A DNA stretch of 34,761 bases from Treponema saccharophilum DSM 2985 (GTDB taxonomy: Bacteria > Spirochaetota > Spirochaetia > Treponematales > Treponemataceae): contig NZ_AGRW01000027.1 of NCBI RefSeq assembly GCF_000255555.1, forward strand, positions 1-34,761. The letters are read 5' to 3'. Of this stretch, positions 16,420 through 25,119 are shown piece by piece. Made by a program: the position numbers and the translations under genes. The notes under the pieces were generated by a model. The model saw only the letters and a list, made by a program, of their open reading frames with translations. It had not been told where the DNA came from and made no database searches. The number at the start of each line of letters is the position of its first letter. Within the stretch, counting starts at the first letter, position 1.

Positions 16420-17096
16420 CCGTCTTCGACATTCTGGGGCCGGTGATGGTCGGGCCGTCGAGCTCGCATACGGCAGGCGCCGTCAGAATCGGGAACGTCT
16501 GCCGGAAACTGCTCGGCGCCCGTCCGTCCCGCGCGGACATCCATCTCTACGGCTCGTTCGCTGAGACAGGGCGCGGGCACGGAACGGACAAAGCGCTCGT
16601 CGCGGGTCTTCTGGGGATGGAGGCGGACGACCTTTCGATTCCGCAGAGCTTTTCGGTTGCCGAAAAAAACGGGCTTTCGTTCTCGTTCGGCACGGCAACG
16701 CTTCCCGAAGGCACGCACCCGAACACCGCCGTCATCGACCTGCGCGCGGAGGACGGGCGGAAACTCAAGATACAGGCGTCGTCGATTGGCGGCGGAAGAA
16801 TCTGCATAAACAAAATAGACGGAATCGAGACGAATTTCACGGGCGAATACCCAACGCTCATCGTCCACAACCTCGACCAGCCCGGGCACGTCGCGGAAGT
16901 GACGTCGATGCTCGCGCACAAATCGGTGAACATCGCCACGCTCAACCTTTACAGGAACAAAAAAGGAGGGTATGCCGTCATGATTGTCGAAACGGACCAG
17001 CCCGTTCCGCCCGATGCGATTTCATGGCTCCACCGCGTCGAGGGCGTCATCAAAGTCACGTACCTGAACGTGCGGGACACTGAGGCACGCTCATGA
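16416..17096 (+). CDS. sdaAB: L-serine dehydratase, Fe-S type, beta subunit
   Basis: With the alpha subunit this forms the oxygen-sensitive [4Fe-4S] enzyme that converts L-serine to pyruvate and ammonia. The 226-residue chain has the beta motif GPSSSHTAGAVRIG (residues 13-26), GSFAETGRGHGTDKAL, and a C-terminal ACT domain starting about residue 148 (TLIVHNLDQPGHVAEV), which often senses serine. Its ATG overlaps livF by four bases and its stop overlaps the alpha gene by four, so it is translated from the liv message. The two-subunit form is typical of Firmicutes and other anaerobes, whereas E. coli has a fused form. Confidence 0.95.
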   Translation: MTVFDILGPVMVGPSSSHTAGAVRIGNVCRKLLGARPSRADIHLYGSFAETGRGHGTDKALVAGLLGMEADDLSIPQSFSVAEKNGLSFSFGTATLPEGTHPNTAVIDLRAEDGRKLKIQASSIGGGRICINKIDGIETNFTGEYPTLIVHNLDQPGHVAEVTSMLAHKSVNIATLNLYRNKKGGYAVMIVETDQPVPPDAISWLHRVEGVIKVTYLNVRDTEARS

Positions 17097-17959
17097 CGTT
17101 CAAAAGCATGGAATCGTGGTGCGCCGCGTGCGTCGAGAAAAAACAGACGCTTTTCGAATCGCTGATTGCGGACGAGACCGCCGAAAGCGGAGCGACGCGC
17201 GAAAAGGCGGAGAACGACATGAAGCATTTGTGGGGCGTGATGAAATCTGCCGCCGAAAACTACAAGCCGGATTTGCGTTCGGCAAGCGGGCTTTCGGGCG
17301 GGGATGCCGCGCTCTACGAGTCGTACACGAAAAAAGGCGACGCCCTTATCGGTCCGTTCGTGTCCAGCGTCATGTATTACGCGCTCGCTACCGCGGAATC
17401 GAACGCCTGCATGAAGCGGATTGTCGCCGCCCCGACGGCAGGCTCGTGCGGCGTCCTTCCCGCCGTCCTCATTCCATACGCGAAACGGTTCGGGACGACG
17501 GACGAAAAAATCGCGGAGGCGCTGTTCGTCGCGGCAGGAATCGGCGGCGTCATCGCGGACAGGGCGAGCATTTCGGGCGCGGAATGCGGCTGCCAGGCAG
17601 AAATCGGGGCGGCTTCGGCGATGGCTTCGGGCGCGCTCGTATATCTGCAGGGCGGAAGCGCCGAGCAGGTCTGCGCCGCCGTCGCCATTTCCCTGAAAAG
17701 CCTGCTCGGACTGGTGTGCGACCCCGTCGCGGGTCTTGTCGAAGTCCCGTGCATCAAGCGGAACGTCATCGGCGCGGTGAACGCGGTGACGGCTGCGGAC
17801 ATGGCGCTTTCGGGAATCAAAAGCCGCATTCCCGCCGACGAGGTGATCGACGCGATGAAATCCGTAGGGCGCGCGATGCCGGAAAGCCTTCGCGAGACGG
17901 CTGAAGGAGGGCTTGCCGCGACGGAGACCGCAAAGGACATCGCAAAATCGCTGAGCTGA
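17093..17959 (+). CDS. sdaAA: L-serine dehydratase, Fe-S type, alpha subunit
   Basis: This 288-residue subunit carries the iron-sulfur cluster. Candidate ligands are the cysteines in APTAGSCGVLPAVL, SGAECGCQAE and VCDPVAGLVEVPC, which are the conserved set. Glycine-rich stretches ADRASISGAECG and GAASAMASGALVYL match the family. It starts within the beta stop (ATGA overlap) and ends the liv-sda operon, followed by a terminator. Serine brought in by LivJHMGF or the upstream symporter would give pyruvate for fermentation. Confidence 0.95.
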   Translation: MTFKSMESWCAACVEKKQTLFESLIADETAESGATREKAENDMKHLWGVMKSAAENYKPDLRSASGLSGGDAALYESYTKKGDALIGPFVSSVMYYALATAESNACMKRIVAAPTAGSCGVLPAVLIPYAKRFGTTDEKIAEALFVAAGIGGVIADRASISGAECGCQAEIGAASAMASGALVYLQGGSAEQVCAAVAISLKSLLGLVCDPVAGLVEVPCIKRNVIGAVNAVTAADMALSGIKSRIPADEVIDAMKSVGRAMPESLRETAEGGLAATETAKDIAKSLS

Positions 17960-17969
17960 AAAAAACATC

Positions 17970-18009
17970 CTCCGCACCGTTTTTTGGTTCCATCAGGCGG
18001 GGCTTTTTT
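17970..18009 (+). terminator. Terminator of the liv-sda operon
   Basis: CTCCGC (17970-17975) pairs with GCGGGG (17997-18002, one G-U) and is followed by C then T6 (18004-18009). The loop contains a further T run and a possible inner ACC/GGT stem. Confidence 0.6.
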
Positions 18010-18024
18010 GCCGAAAATAAAATC

Positions 18025-18894
18025 ATGAACATTTACGAAATTCGCACGAAGGCTGTGCGGGAAATCGGAAAGGCCGGCTCGGACACGCCGGAACTTGACG
18101 CGGACCTCATCATCGGGGACGTGCTCGCGCAGAACAGGACATGGATTCTCTTCCACCGCAACAGCCAGCTCACGGACGAGCAGGCGGAAAAAATCGACTC
18201 CGCAATACGGAAACGGACGGAGGGGCTGCCCGTCGCGTACATCACGGGAAAAAAGGAATTCTACGGCTACGAATTCATCGTCACGCCGGACGTGCTCATC
18301 CCGAAGCCGGACACGGAGACGCTCGTCGATTTCGCGCTGTCGGCTGTCACGAGCGAGACGAAATCGATATGCGACCTCTGCTCGGGAAGCGGATGCGTCG
18401 GGCTTTCGATTTACAGCGCGCTGCTTGACTCCGGCATAAAATACTCGTCGATTCCGAATTTCACGTTCGTCGATATAAGCCAGGCGGCGCTCGACATATC
18501 GAAAAGGAACGCCGCAAAGCTGCTGAACCCGATTTCCGTGCAGAAAATCTCCTTCGCGAAATCGGACATCCTCGAAAATATTTCCGGCACGTTCGACATC
18601 ATCGTCACGAACCCGCCGTACATTCCGAGCGGGGAGGCGGCGGAACTGCTGAAGGACGGGCGGAACGAGCCGCTTCTGGCGCTCGACGGGCTTTCGGAAG
18701 ACGGGCTCGGCATCATCAGGAACCTCATCCCGCAATCGCTCGCGCACCTCAACGAGGGCGGGCTTCTCGCGATGGAGACGGGCGAGTACAACGCGGAAAA
18801 AGCCGCGGAACTTATGAGGAAAGCAGGATTCCGCGACGTCGCCATCGAAAAGGACCTCGCCGGACTTCTCCGCGTCGTCCACGGAAGGAAATAA
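18025..18894 (+). CDS. prmC: Release factor glutamine methyltransferase PrmC
   Basis: PrmC (HemK) methylates the glutamine of the GGQ motif in RF1 and RF2 using S-adenosylmethionine. The 289-residue protein has the N-terminal helical substrate domain (PELDADLIIGDVL), LPVAYITGKKEFYGYEF, the SAM-binding stretch DLCSGSGCVGLSIYS and the catalytic NPPY (VTNPPYIPSGEAAEL). No Shine-Dalgarno is visible before the ATG, which lies only 15 bases after the liv-sda terminator, so expression may depend on read-through or on a promoter I cannot identify. prfA is upstream in the same orientation. Confidence 0.95.
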   Translation: MNIYEIRTKAVREIGKAGSDTPELDADLIIGDVLAQNRTWILFHRNSQLTDEQAEKIDSAIRKRTEGLPVAYITGKKEFYGYEFIVTPDVLIPKPDTETLVDFALSAVTSETKSICDLCSGSGCVGLSIYSALLDSGIKYSSIPNFTFVDISQAALDISKRNAAKLLNPISVQKISFAKSDILENISGTFDIIVTNPPYIPSGEAAELLKDGRNEPLLALDGLSEDGLGIIRNLIPQSLAHLNEGGLLAMETGEYNAEKAAELMRKAGFRDVAIEKDLAGLLRVVHGRK

Positions 18895-18942
18895 CAGCCG
18901 CCCGCAGCAAAAAAACACCATCAGCCGCGGGCAAAACTGCCC

Positions 18943-18961
18943 TTCCGAACTCGTTTCGGAA
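18943..18961. repeat. 19-bp palindromic repeat, copy A
   Basis: TTCCGAACTCGTTTCGGAA forms a perfect 7-bp stem with a CTCGT loop. Its reverse complement matches the copy at 33110-33128 at 18 of 19 positions. It lies between the convergent prmC and PII-like genes and may aid termination, although no T tract follows. Confidence 0.6.
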
Positions 18962-19026
18962 TCTCCGGCCGTCCCGATTTTCTCAGGCGGAGATGCACGA
19001 AAGCGGCGTCATTTTGAAGTCGCTTT

Positions 19027-19311
19027 TCAGTCCTCGGCGCGCACGAAGAAAAGTTTTATCCCCTCGTCGGGAAATCGTTTTTTTACGGCGGCGATTATCG
19101 CGCGCACCGAATCCTTATCCTCGTCGTCGATGTAGCTCACGAGGATGAAATTCGTCTCCGGCCACGTGCCGCTTCCGAGCTTGTAGTCGTTTCCGCCGCG
19201 ACCGTGCGCAAGCGGCTGGATTGTGTACAGAATGCCGGGAATGTTTTCCTCAAGCACCTCGATTATGTCATCCTGAACGGAATTGTTCGCGATTATCTCA
19301 GCGCGGAACAT
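19027..19311 (-). CDS. Small PII-like protein linked to the RND pump
   Basis: This 94-residue soluble protein begins MFRAEIIANNSVQDD and ends GIKLFFVRAED. It has the alternating strand-helix layout of PII/CutA-like ferredoxin folds, with a glycine-containing loop (HGRGGNDYKLGSGTWPE) where PII proteins carry the T-loop. It resembles small PII-like (DUF3240-type) proteins encoded beside RND efflux genes; the family call is tentative. I chose the ATG at 19311 because GGAGGA lies four bases upstream. It follows the RND gene by 95 bases, which contain two TTCCGGAA palindromes (19368-19375, 19390-19397) able to pair, so it may be partly uncoupled from the pump. Confidence 0.7.
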   Translation of the reverse strand: MFRAEIIANNSVQDDIIEVLEENIPGILYTIQPLAHGRGGNDYKLGSGTWPETNFILVSYIDDEDKDSVRAIIAAVKKRFPDEGIKLFFVRAED

Positions 19312-19406
19312 CGCTCCTCCTTCCGGGATTGCCCCGAACTCAAAAAAAATAAAATGCAGCGGAAGAATTCCGGAATCGCATTTCCCGCGTTCCGGAACCT
19401 CCAAAA

Positions 19407-22400
19407 TCAAAACGCCATGCTGTCGGAAAATTCGTTCGGCTCGCGAGGGGCGCTGTCCTCGTCGTCGCGTTTCGAGGATTTTCCCGCGCCTTTCATCGGG
19501 AGGAGGACTTTTATGCCGCTCCTGTTCGTCTTTTTCTCGCGCATGACGAGCGAATAAAGGACGGGAATGAAGAAAAGCGTGATGAACGTCGACGAAGAAA
19601 GCCCGCCGACGACGGCGACGCCAATCGGCTGGACCATTCCCGCGCTGCCGCTAGTCGAAAAGCACATCGGAAGCATTCCGAGAATCGTCGTCAGCGTCGT
19701 CATCAAAACGGGGCGCAGACGCGACACTCCGGCGGCAAGGCACGCCTCCTTCATCTTCATCCCGCGGTCGAGAAGCAGGTTCGTGTAATCGACGAGGATG
19801 ATTCCGTTGTTGACGACGATTCCGACGAGCATGATAAGCCCGACCGCGCTCATCATCGAGAACGCCTGCCCCGAAATCTTGTAGATGAAGACGACGCCGA
19901 TTGTGAGGAACGGAATCGTGCAGAGGTTGATGAACGGTGCCCGGAAACTTTCGTACGTTCCCGCCATAACGCCGAAAACGAGGATTATCGCCATCGCGCC
20001 GATAAGGCCGAATATGCGCCCCTGCTCCTGCGTGTCCTTCCAGTTTCCCTCGTAGACGATTGTCACGCCGTCGGGAATGATGAACGTCTCGGCGATGCCG
20101 TCCTTTATGTCGTTCTCGACCTCGTAGTCGTTCCGCATTCCGTTGTTGTCGGCGGTAACAGTGACGACGCGCGTCTGGTTCGTCCTGTTTATCGTAACGG
20201 GACCGAGCCCTTTCTTGACGGACGCGAAATTCGCCACGCTGACCATCCCCGAATTTCCCTTGACGTATATGCTCTCAAGGTCGGAGACGCTTTTCCGGTC
20301 GGACGGGCGGTACATGACGACCATGCTGTATTCCTTTCCGTTGTCGCGGTACGTCGTCGCCGTCACGCCGTTTATCGCGTAGTTGATTTCCTTCGCCACG
20401 GTCTGCACGTCGACTCCGAACGAATACGCCCGCTGCCTGTCGATTGAAATCTCGACTTCCGGAAGCCCCTCCTCCGTGTCGATCGAAACCTCGCCGACAT
20501 CGGAAATGCTTTCCATAACATCCCTGACCTGCGACGCCACGTTCAGCGCGGAATCGAGGTCGTCGGAGCGGACGCGCAGCTTGAAGCTCGAGCCGGTCAT
20601 CTGCCCGCGCATTCCCTGGGAGAAATTGAACCGCGCGTCGGTGAAGTCGCCGAAATGCGCGCGCAGCTTGTTCTGGATCGACTCCGCGCTGTCAATCTGC
20701 GACTCAGACGACGGCAGGTTTATCTGGATAGAGCCTTTGTACGACGCGGAGCTCGAGCCGATTGTCGTTATGAGCGTCGTGTATCCGTGTATTTCATCCT
20801 GGCAGATTTTCTCGAACGTCTTGAGGACATTCGACGTCTCGGAAAGCGTCGTTCCGATGGGAAGCGTCACGTTCAGCGTCACGCTGTCGTCGCCGCCGCC
20901 CGTCATCATCTGGATTCTGAGCGTCGGCGCAATGCCTATGGCGCAGAGAAAAACGGCGATGCAGATTATGCAGGTGACGAGCCGGTGCGAGAGAGCCGAT
21001 TTCAGCGCGCGCTTGTACAGCGCCGTCAGGGCCGTCAGCGGAATTTCGAGAATCTCGTAGAATTTTCTGAGCGGCCTGAACGAGACGGGCTTCTCGTTGC
21101 GGTTCGTCAGCGGGAAGAATTTGCCCGCGAGGACGGGGACAAGGAAAATCGCCACGAAAAGCGAGGAGACGAGCGCGATTACGACGGTGAAGATGATTCC
21201 CTTGAACATCTGTCCGTACATTCCCAAATCCTTCATGAAGAAAAGGAACGGGACGAAGACGCAGATAGTCGTGAGGTTCCCGGAAACGACGGACATAATC
21301 ATTTCCGACGAGCCGAGGACGGCAGCGACCTTCGCCTTCGCGCCGCGCGAGCGGTACACGTAGATGTTCTCAATCATGACTATCGAGGCATCGACAATCA
21401 TTCCGACGCCGAGGATAAGCCCCGTCAGCGTCATCATGTTGAGCGTTATCCCCGCCATGTTCATGCACAGAAGCGTTATGACAATCGAGAGCGGAATAGA
21501 AATCGCTATGATGAGCGTCGACTTTCCGGATTTGAGGAACAGGAAGAGAATTACGACGGCGAGGAGAAGCCCCTGCACGGCGGACTCGATAAGCGTGTTT
21601 ATCGTGTCGTTTATCGATGTCGAGGAGTCGCGGATTATCTCAAGCGAGATGTCGCCGGGAAGGATTTCCTGAATCTCGGCAATCTTCGCGCGCGCAGCCT
21701 TCGCGACGGTGACGGTGTTCTTTCCGGACTGCTTCGTGATGGAGACGTAGACCCCCGGCTCCCCGTTTATGTAGACCTCGCTCGACTTGTCCTTGTACCC
21801 GAGCGTCGCCGTCCCGATGTCGGAAAGCCTGACGACGTAGCCGTTCACAGTCGTGATTATCGTGTCGTTGACTTCCTCGATGCTCGAGAATTCGCCCGTC
21901 GTGCGGATTGTGTAATCGTGCGTTCCCTCCGTTATCTTTCCGCCGCCGAGCTCAAGGTTCTGCTTTGCCAGCGCGGAATAGACGCCCGCCATCGTGAGGT
22001 TGTAGGCGGCAAGCCTGTTCTGTGAAATCTCCACGCGGACAATCTTCGTCCGTCCGCCGGAGACATCCGCCTCGGCAATTCCGTCGACCTGCTCGAGCAA
22101 ATCGACAATCTGGTCCTCCGCGATAAGCTTCAAATCGTCGTTGGAACGGTTTCCGCGGACGGCGATGCGCATTATCGGCATTGAGTCCGCGTTCATTTTC
22201 ATTATCGACGGCGAGTCCGCGTCATCGGGAAGGCTTTTCTGCACGCGGCTTATCTTGTCGCGGATGTCGTTCGTCGCCGACTCAAGGTCGGTTCCGTAGT
22301 TGAATTCGAGCGAAATCGAGGAGGAGCCTGAAGTCGAGCGCGACGTCATGTTCTTCAGCCCGCTTACGGAAACGAGCTGCCCCTCGAGGATTTTCGTCAC

Positions 22401-22586
22401 GCTCTTCTCTACGGATTCAGGGCCCGCGTTCGCGTACGTCGTCCGCACGGTGATGTACGGGGAATCGACGTCGGGCATCAGGTTTATCGCGACATTCTGC
22501 ATCGTAAAAAGCCCGACTATAAGGAGGAGCGTGAAAACGATAAGGGTGAGCACCGGATGCTCAAGCGTTGACTTGCTGATGCTCAT
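19407..22586 (-). CDS. RND-family efflux transporter (AcrB/HAE type)
   Basis: This 1059-residue inner-membrane pump has the usual two halves, each with a membrane helix, a large periplasmic domain and further helices. It starts MSISKSTLEHPVLTLIV. The fourth helix reads GVGMIVDASIVMIEN, keeping one of the two AcrB aspartates (Asp407) and replacing the other with alanine. Helix ten has GIVVNNGIILVDYTN, without the AcrB lysine, a pattern common in other HAE-type pumps. RLRPVLMTTLTTILGMLP is also conserved. It overlaps the adaptor gene by four bases. Substrate could be drugs, lipids or an exported metabolite; sequence does not decide. Confidence 0.93.
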   Translation of the reverse strand: MSISKSTLEHPVLTLIVFTLLLIVGLFTMQNVAINLMPDVDSPYITVRTTYANAGPESVEKSVTKILEGQLVSVSGLKNMTSRSTSGSSSISLEFNYGTDLESATNDIRDKISRVQKSLPDDADSPSIMKMNADSMPIMRIAVRGNRSNDDLKLIAEDQIVDLLEQVDGIAEADVSGGRTKIVRVEISQNRLAAYNLTMAGVYSALAKQNLELGGGKITEGTHDYTIRTTGEFSSIEEVNDTIITTVNGYVVRLSDIGTATLGYKDKSSEVYINGEPGVYVSITKQSGKNTVTVAKAARAKIAEIQEILPGDISLEIIRDSSTSINDTINTLIESAVQGLLLAVVILFLFLKSGKSTLIIAISIPLSIVITLLCMNMAGITLNMMTLTGLILGVGMIVDASIVMIENIYVYRSRGAKAKVAAVLGSSEMIMSVVSGNLTTICVFVPFLFFMKDLGMYGQMFKGIIFTVVIALVSSLFVAIFLVPVLAGKFFPLTNRNEKPVSFRPLRKFYEILEIPLTALTALYKRALKSALSHRLVTCIICIAVFLCAIGIAPTLRIQMMTGGGDDSVTLNVTLPIGTTLSETSNVLKTFEKICQDEIHGYTTLITTIGSSSASYKGSIQINLPSSESQIDSAESIQNKLRAHFGDFTDARFNFSQGMRGQMTGSSFKLRVRSDDLDSALNVASQVRDVMESISDVGEVSIDTEEGLPEVEISIDRQRAYSFGVDVQTVAKEINYAINGVTATTYRDNGKEYSMVVMYRPSDRKSVSDLESIYVKGNSGMVSVANFASVKKGLGPVTINRTNQTRVVTVTADNNGMRNDYEVENDIKDGIAETFIIPDGVTIVYEGNWKDTQEQGRIFGLIGAMAIILVFGVMAGTYESFRAPFINLCTIPFLTIGVVFIYKISGQAFSMMSAVGLIMLVGIVVNNGIILVDYTNLLLDRGMKMKEACLAAGVSRLRPVLMTTLTTILGMLPMCFSTSGSAGMVQPIGVAVVGGLSSSTFITLFFIPVLYSLVMREKKTNRSGIKVLLPMKGAGKSSKRDDEDSAPREPNEFSDSMAF

Positions 22587-23575
22587 TTTTTCGTTCCTCC
22601 GCTTCTTGAAGCGTCCTTTTTGTCCCCGCCCCCGGAAGAAACCTTCTTCGGCGTTTTTTCGGAAATGTCCTGCACTTTCGACCCGTCAGCAAGCGCCGTC
22701 TGCCCCTGAACGACGACGCGCTCGCCTGCCTCGACGCCGGACGTTATCTGCACGATTCCGTCCACCGTCTTTCCGAGGGAAACTTCCCTTTTCGAGACGG
22801 TTCCTTTTCCGGTCAGGACGTAGGCGAAATACGAGTCGCCGTTCTGCACGAGCGAATCGGACGGCATCGTCACGAACCCGTCGTAATCCTCGGTAAAGAG
22901 GACTACTTTCGCGAACATTCCGGCATTGACGCGCGGGTCCTTCTCGTCGAACTGGAGGATTACCTGCTTCGTCCTGCTCGACGCGTCGACCACCGGAGAA
23001 ACGCGCGTGACGGTTGCCGGGAAGACGACGCCCGGATACGCCTCGACGGAAACGTCCGCCTTCAGACCGACCGCGAGAACGGAAACGTACCGCTCCGGGA
23101 CGTTCGCGGAAACCTGGAGGTTGTTTATGTCGCCGATTACGCAGACAGCCGTTCCCGTGGAAACCGTCGTCCCGTTCTTTATCGGCGTCGAAATGACGCT
23201 TCCGGAAATGGGGGCGTAGACGGGGCTTTTCTTGTAGTAAGAGCCGGGCGCGCTCGGGTCGACGTATGCGATAATCTCGCCTTTCCTCACGCTTGAGCCG
23301 AGCATCACGGACGTCTCGACGATTTTTCCCGCGATGTCCGGAAAAACCGAAACCGAATTCTGCGACTCGACCTCGCCGTTCGTCGAGACATACCCGTGGA
23401 GCGTCTCGACCTTCAGCTCCTGCGTCTTCACGGAAACGACAGTGTCGCCCCTTCCGCCGCGCCTCATGTCGGCTTTTTTCCCGCCGGAATCAGAAAGCGC
23501 GTTTCCCGCGACGACGACAACGGCGGCGGCCGCCACAATCACGATGGCGACGACGATTGATTTCCTTATTTTCAT
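22583..23575 (-). CDS. RND periplasmic adaptor (membrane fusion protein)
   Basis: This 330-residue adaptor links the RND pump to TolC. It has an N-terminal membrane anchor (KSIVVAIVIVAAAAVVVVAG in the first 25 residues), a split biotinyl-lipoyl-like domain (SVFPDIAGKIVETSVMLGSS and PVYAPISGSVISTPIKNG) with a very short hairpin between the halves, and the beta-barrel region VPERYVSVLAVG. The C-terminus is Lys/Ser/Gly-rich and disordered. I chose the ATG at 23575 because AGGAG lies seven bases upstream; an ATG at 23581 overlaps the tolC stop but has only one base to the same AGGAG. The short hairpin suggests contact with TolC by a short tip. Confidence 0.9.
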   Translation of the reverse strand: MKIRKSIVVAIVIVAAAAVVVVAGNALSDSGGKKADMRRGGRGDTVVSVKTQELKVETLHGYVSTNGEVESQNSVSVFPDIAGKIVETSVMLGSSVRKGEIIAYVDPSAPGSYYKKSPVYAPISGSVISTPIKNGTTVSTGTAVCVIGDINNLQVSANVPERYVSVLAVGLKADVSVEAYPGVVFPATVTRVSPVVDASSRTKQVILQFDEKDPRVNAGMFAKVVLFTEDYDGFVTMPSDSLVQNGDSYFAYVLTGKGTVSKREVSLGKTVDGIVQITSGVEAGERVVVQGQTALADGSKVQDISEKTPKKVSSGGGDKKDASRSGGTKK

Positions 23576-23577
23576 TC

Positions 23578-24864
23578 TCATTCTCCTACAAAAGTCCCGA
23601 ACGGAACTCCGATTGCGTTCTCAAGATTCATGACGGTTTTTGCGAGCGAGTAGATTTCGCTTTTGAGCGACACCTGCGCGGAAAGAAGCGAGCTGTTCGC
23701 CGACTGGAGGCTCGTCAAATCCTTCGTGCCGCGGTTGTACGCGTCCTGCGTCATGGCGTAGCTGCGCTGGGCGAGCTTCACGTTCGCCTGCTTCGATTTT
23801 ATCGAGGACAAGCTCTGGTTTATCGAGCGGACATACGAATCGACGGAAAGGCGGAGCGCCGTTTTCGCGTCGGCAAGCTGCAGCTCGTAGTCGCGCAGGG
23901 AATCCTTTGCGCTTTCGATGGCGTCGCTTTTTGCAGACCAGGGAAGGACGCCGTCGAGCGGGATTGTCGCGCTCACCGTGAGTGAAGCCGATTTTTCGGC
24001 ATCCTTCGCGTTGTCGGCGCCGACGTACCAGTTTCCGTCGCTGAGCTTGAAGGCGAGGCTGAGCGACGGCGCGTACGCGGAGAACCGCTTGTCGAGCACG
24101 GAAATCCTCGCCGCCTCGATTTTCTTCTCAAGCGTCTCGATTTCCGCCGAGCGGATGTCGACATCGTCGAGGCTTATCCCCTTCATGTTCCCGAACACGT
24201 CAAGGCTCCCGACAAGCTCGACTTCCTCGTCGAGGTCGATTCCCAGAAGGCGCTTGAAGCTCGCCATGTCGTTCTGATATGACGTGCGCGCGCTTTCCAC
24301 CGTCGGTATGGCGGATTTCCAGCTCACCTCCGCGGACAGGACGTCTATCTCGCTCAGGCGGCCGCTGTTGTATTTCTGAAGGTTCGAGTCGTACTGCCTC
24401 CGCGCATTCTGCAGGTTGCTTTCCTGCAGGGCGATGTTCTCCTTCTCGTACAACAGCCCGTAGAACGTCTGCCGCACGGAAAGCTCGACGCCGCGCACCG
24501 CCTCGTCAAAGGAAATTTTTCCCATTTCGTAGTTCAGCTTCGCCGATTTTATGGAAGTGTAGAGATTTGCCGAAAGGCTGAGCGAAACGCTCGCCGAAAC
24601 GCTGAGGGCCGCCGTGTATCCGGCATCGCTGTCGCTGAGCGCCCCGACGGGAACGGAAGACTGCGCCCCGACGGAAACAGAGGGGCTTGCGGAATTCCAC
24701 GAATGAGACTCCGCCCGCCGGAGGGCATCGAGCGTTATCTCGTTTCGTGCGATTGAAACGTTGCTCTCCTTCGCGAGGGCAACGGCGTCGTCAACAGAAA
24801 GTTTTGTCTGTGCGAACGAAACAGTGCAGGAAAATGCGAGCATGGCCGCAAAAAGACGTTTCAT
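23578..24864 (-). CDS. TolC-family outer-membrane efflux protein
   Basis: This 428-residue protein has a signal peptide (MKRLFAAMLAFSCTVSFA) and the two-fold repeat of outer-membrane efflux proteins, with long helices rich in Ala, Ser, Gln and Asn such as ESNLQNARRQYDSNLQKYNS and AYNRGTKDLTSLQSANSSLL. It forms the outer-membrane duct of the tripartite pump. GGAGAG precedes the ATG. It is the first gene of the operon tolC-adaptor-RND, with four-base or near overlaps throughout. Confidence 0.9.
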   Translation of the reverse strand: MKRLFAAMLAFSCTVSFAQTKLSVDDAVALAKESNVSIARNEITLDALRRAESHSWNSASPSVSVGAQSSVPVGALSDSDAGYTAALSVSASVSLSLSANLYTSIKSAKLNYEMGKISFDEAVRGVELSVRQTFYGLLYEKENIALQESNLQNARRQYDSNLQKYNSGRLSEIDVLSAEVSWKSAIPTVESARTSYQNDMASFKRLLGIDLDEEVELVGSLDVFGNMKGISLDDVDIRSAEIETLEKKIEAARISVLDKRFSAYAPSLSLAFKLSDGNWYVGADNAKDAEKSASLTVSATIPLDGVLPWSAKSDAIESAKDSLRDYELQLADAKTALRLSVDSYVRSINQSLSSIKSKQANVKLAQRSYAMTQDAYNRGTKDLTSLQSANSSLLSAQVSLKSEIYSLAKTVMNLENAIGVPFGTFVGE

Positions 24865-24969
24865 GTTCTCTCCATATTTTTCAGTTTGCCGCGGGCGGAA
24901 TTTCGGATTCGCGCCAGAAGCGAATTTATTTTACTTCATAAAAAACCGCGATTCGCAAAAACGTTCCGC

Positions 24970-24998
24970 TTTATAACAGAAGATTTATTTTTATAACA
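24970..24998 (-). promoter_or_regulatory. Promoter region of the efflux operon with paired repeats
   Basis: TGTTATAAA occurs twice on the minus strand (24990-24998 and 24970-24978), exactly 20 bases apart. The same bases give a promoter candidate TTGTTA, 18-base spacer, TATAAA. The spacing is about two helical turns, which would suit a dimeric regulator. The predicted leader is about 100 bases. Confidence 0.5.
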
Positions 24999-25055
24999 AC
25001 ACTTTTAAGCATCCCGTGAAAACGCGAGGCGATACGGCGGATGCTGTCCGGAACG

Positions 25056-25084
25056 TTGAATATGCCCTCAAAAACCAATATAAT
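25056..25084 (+). promoter_or_regulatory. Promoter of pckG
   Basis: TTGAAT (25056-25061), a 17-base spacer and perfect TATAAT (25079-25084), followed by a leader of about 30 bases and a strong AAGGAG (25106-25111) before the ATG at 25120. Confidence 0.75.
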
Positions 25085-25119
25085 CCTGCTAAAATCTTTA
25101 TAAGAAAGGAGATCTTTGA

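Noticed and set aside
19312-19410. N-terminal extension of the PII-like protein to a TTG at 19410
   Set aside because: No Shine-Dalgarno and it spans the palindromes and A/T-rich gap; GGAGGA sits exactly before the ATG at 19311.
20655-22025. 456-codon plus-strand frame
   Set aside because: Antisense to the RND pump; composition dominated by Arg, Asp and Glu without domains.
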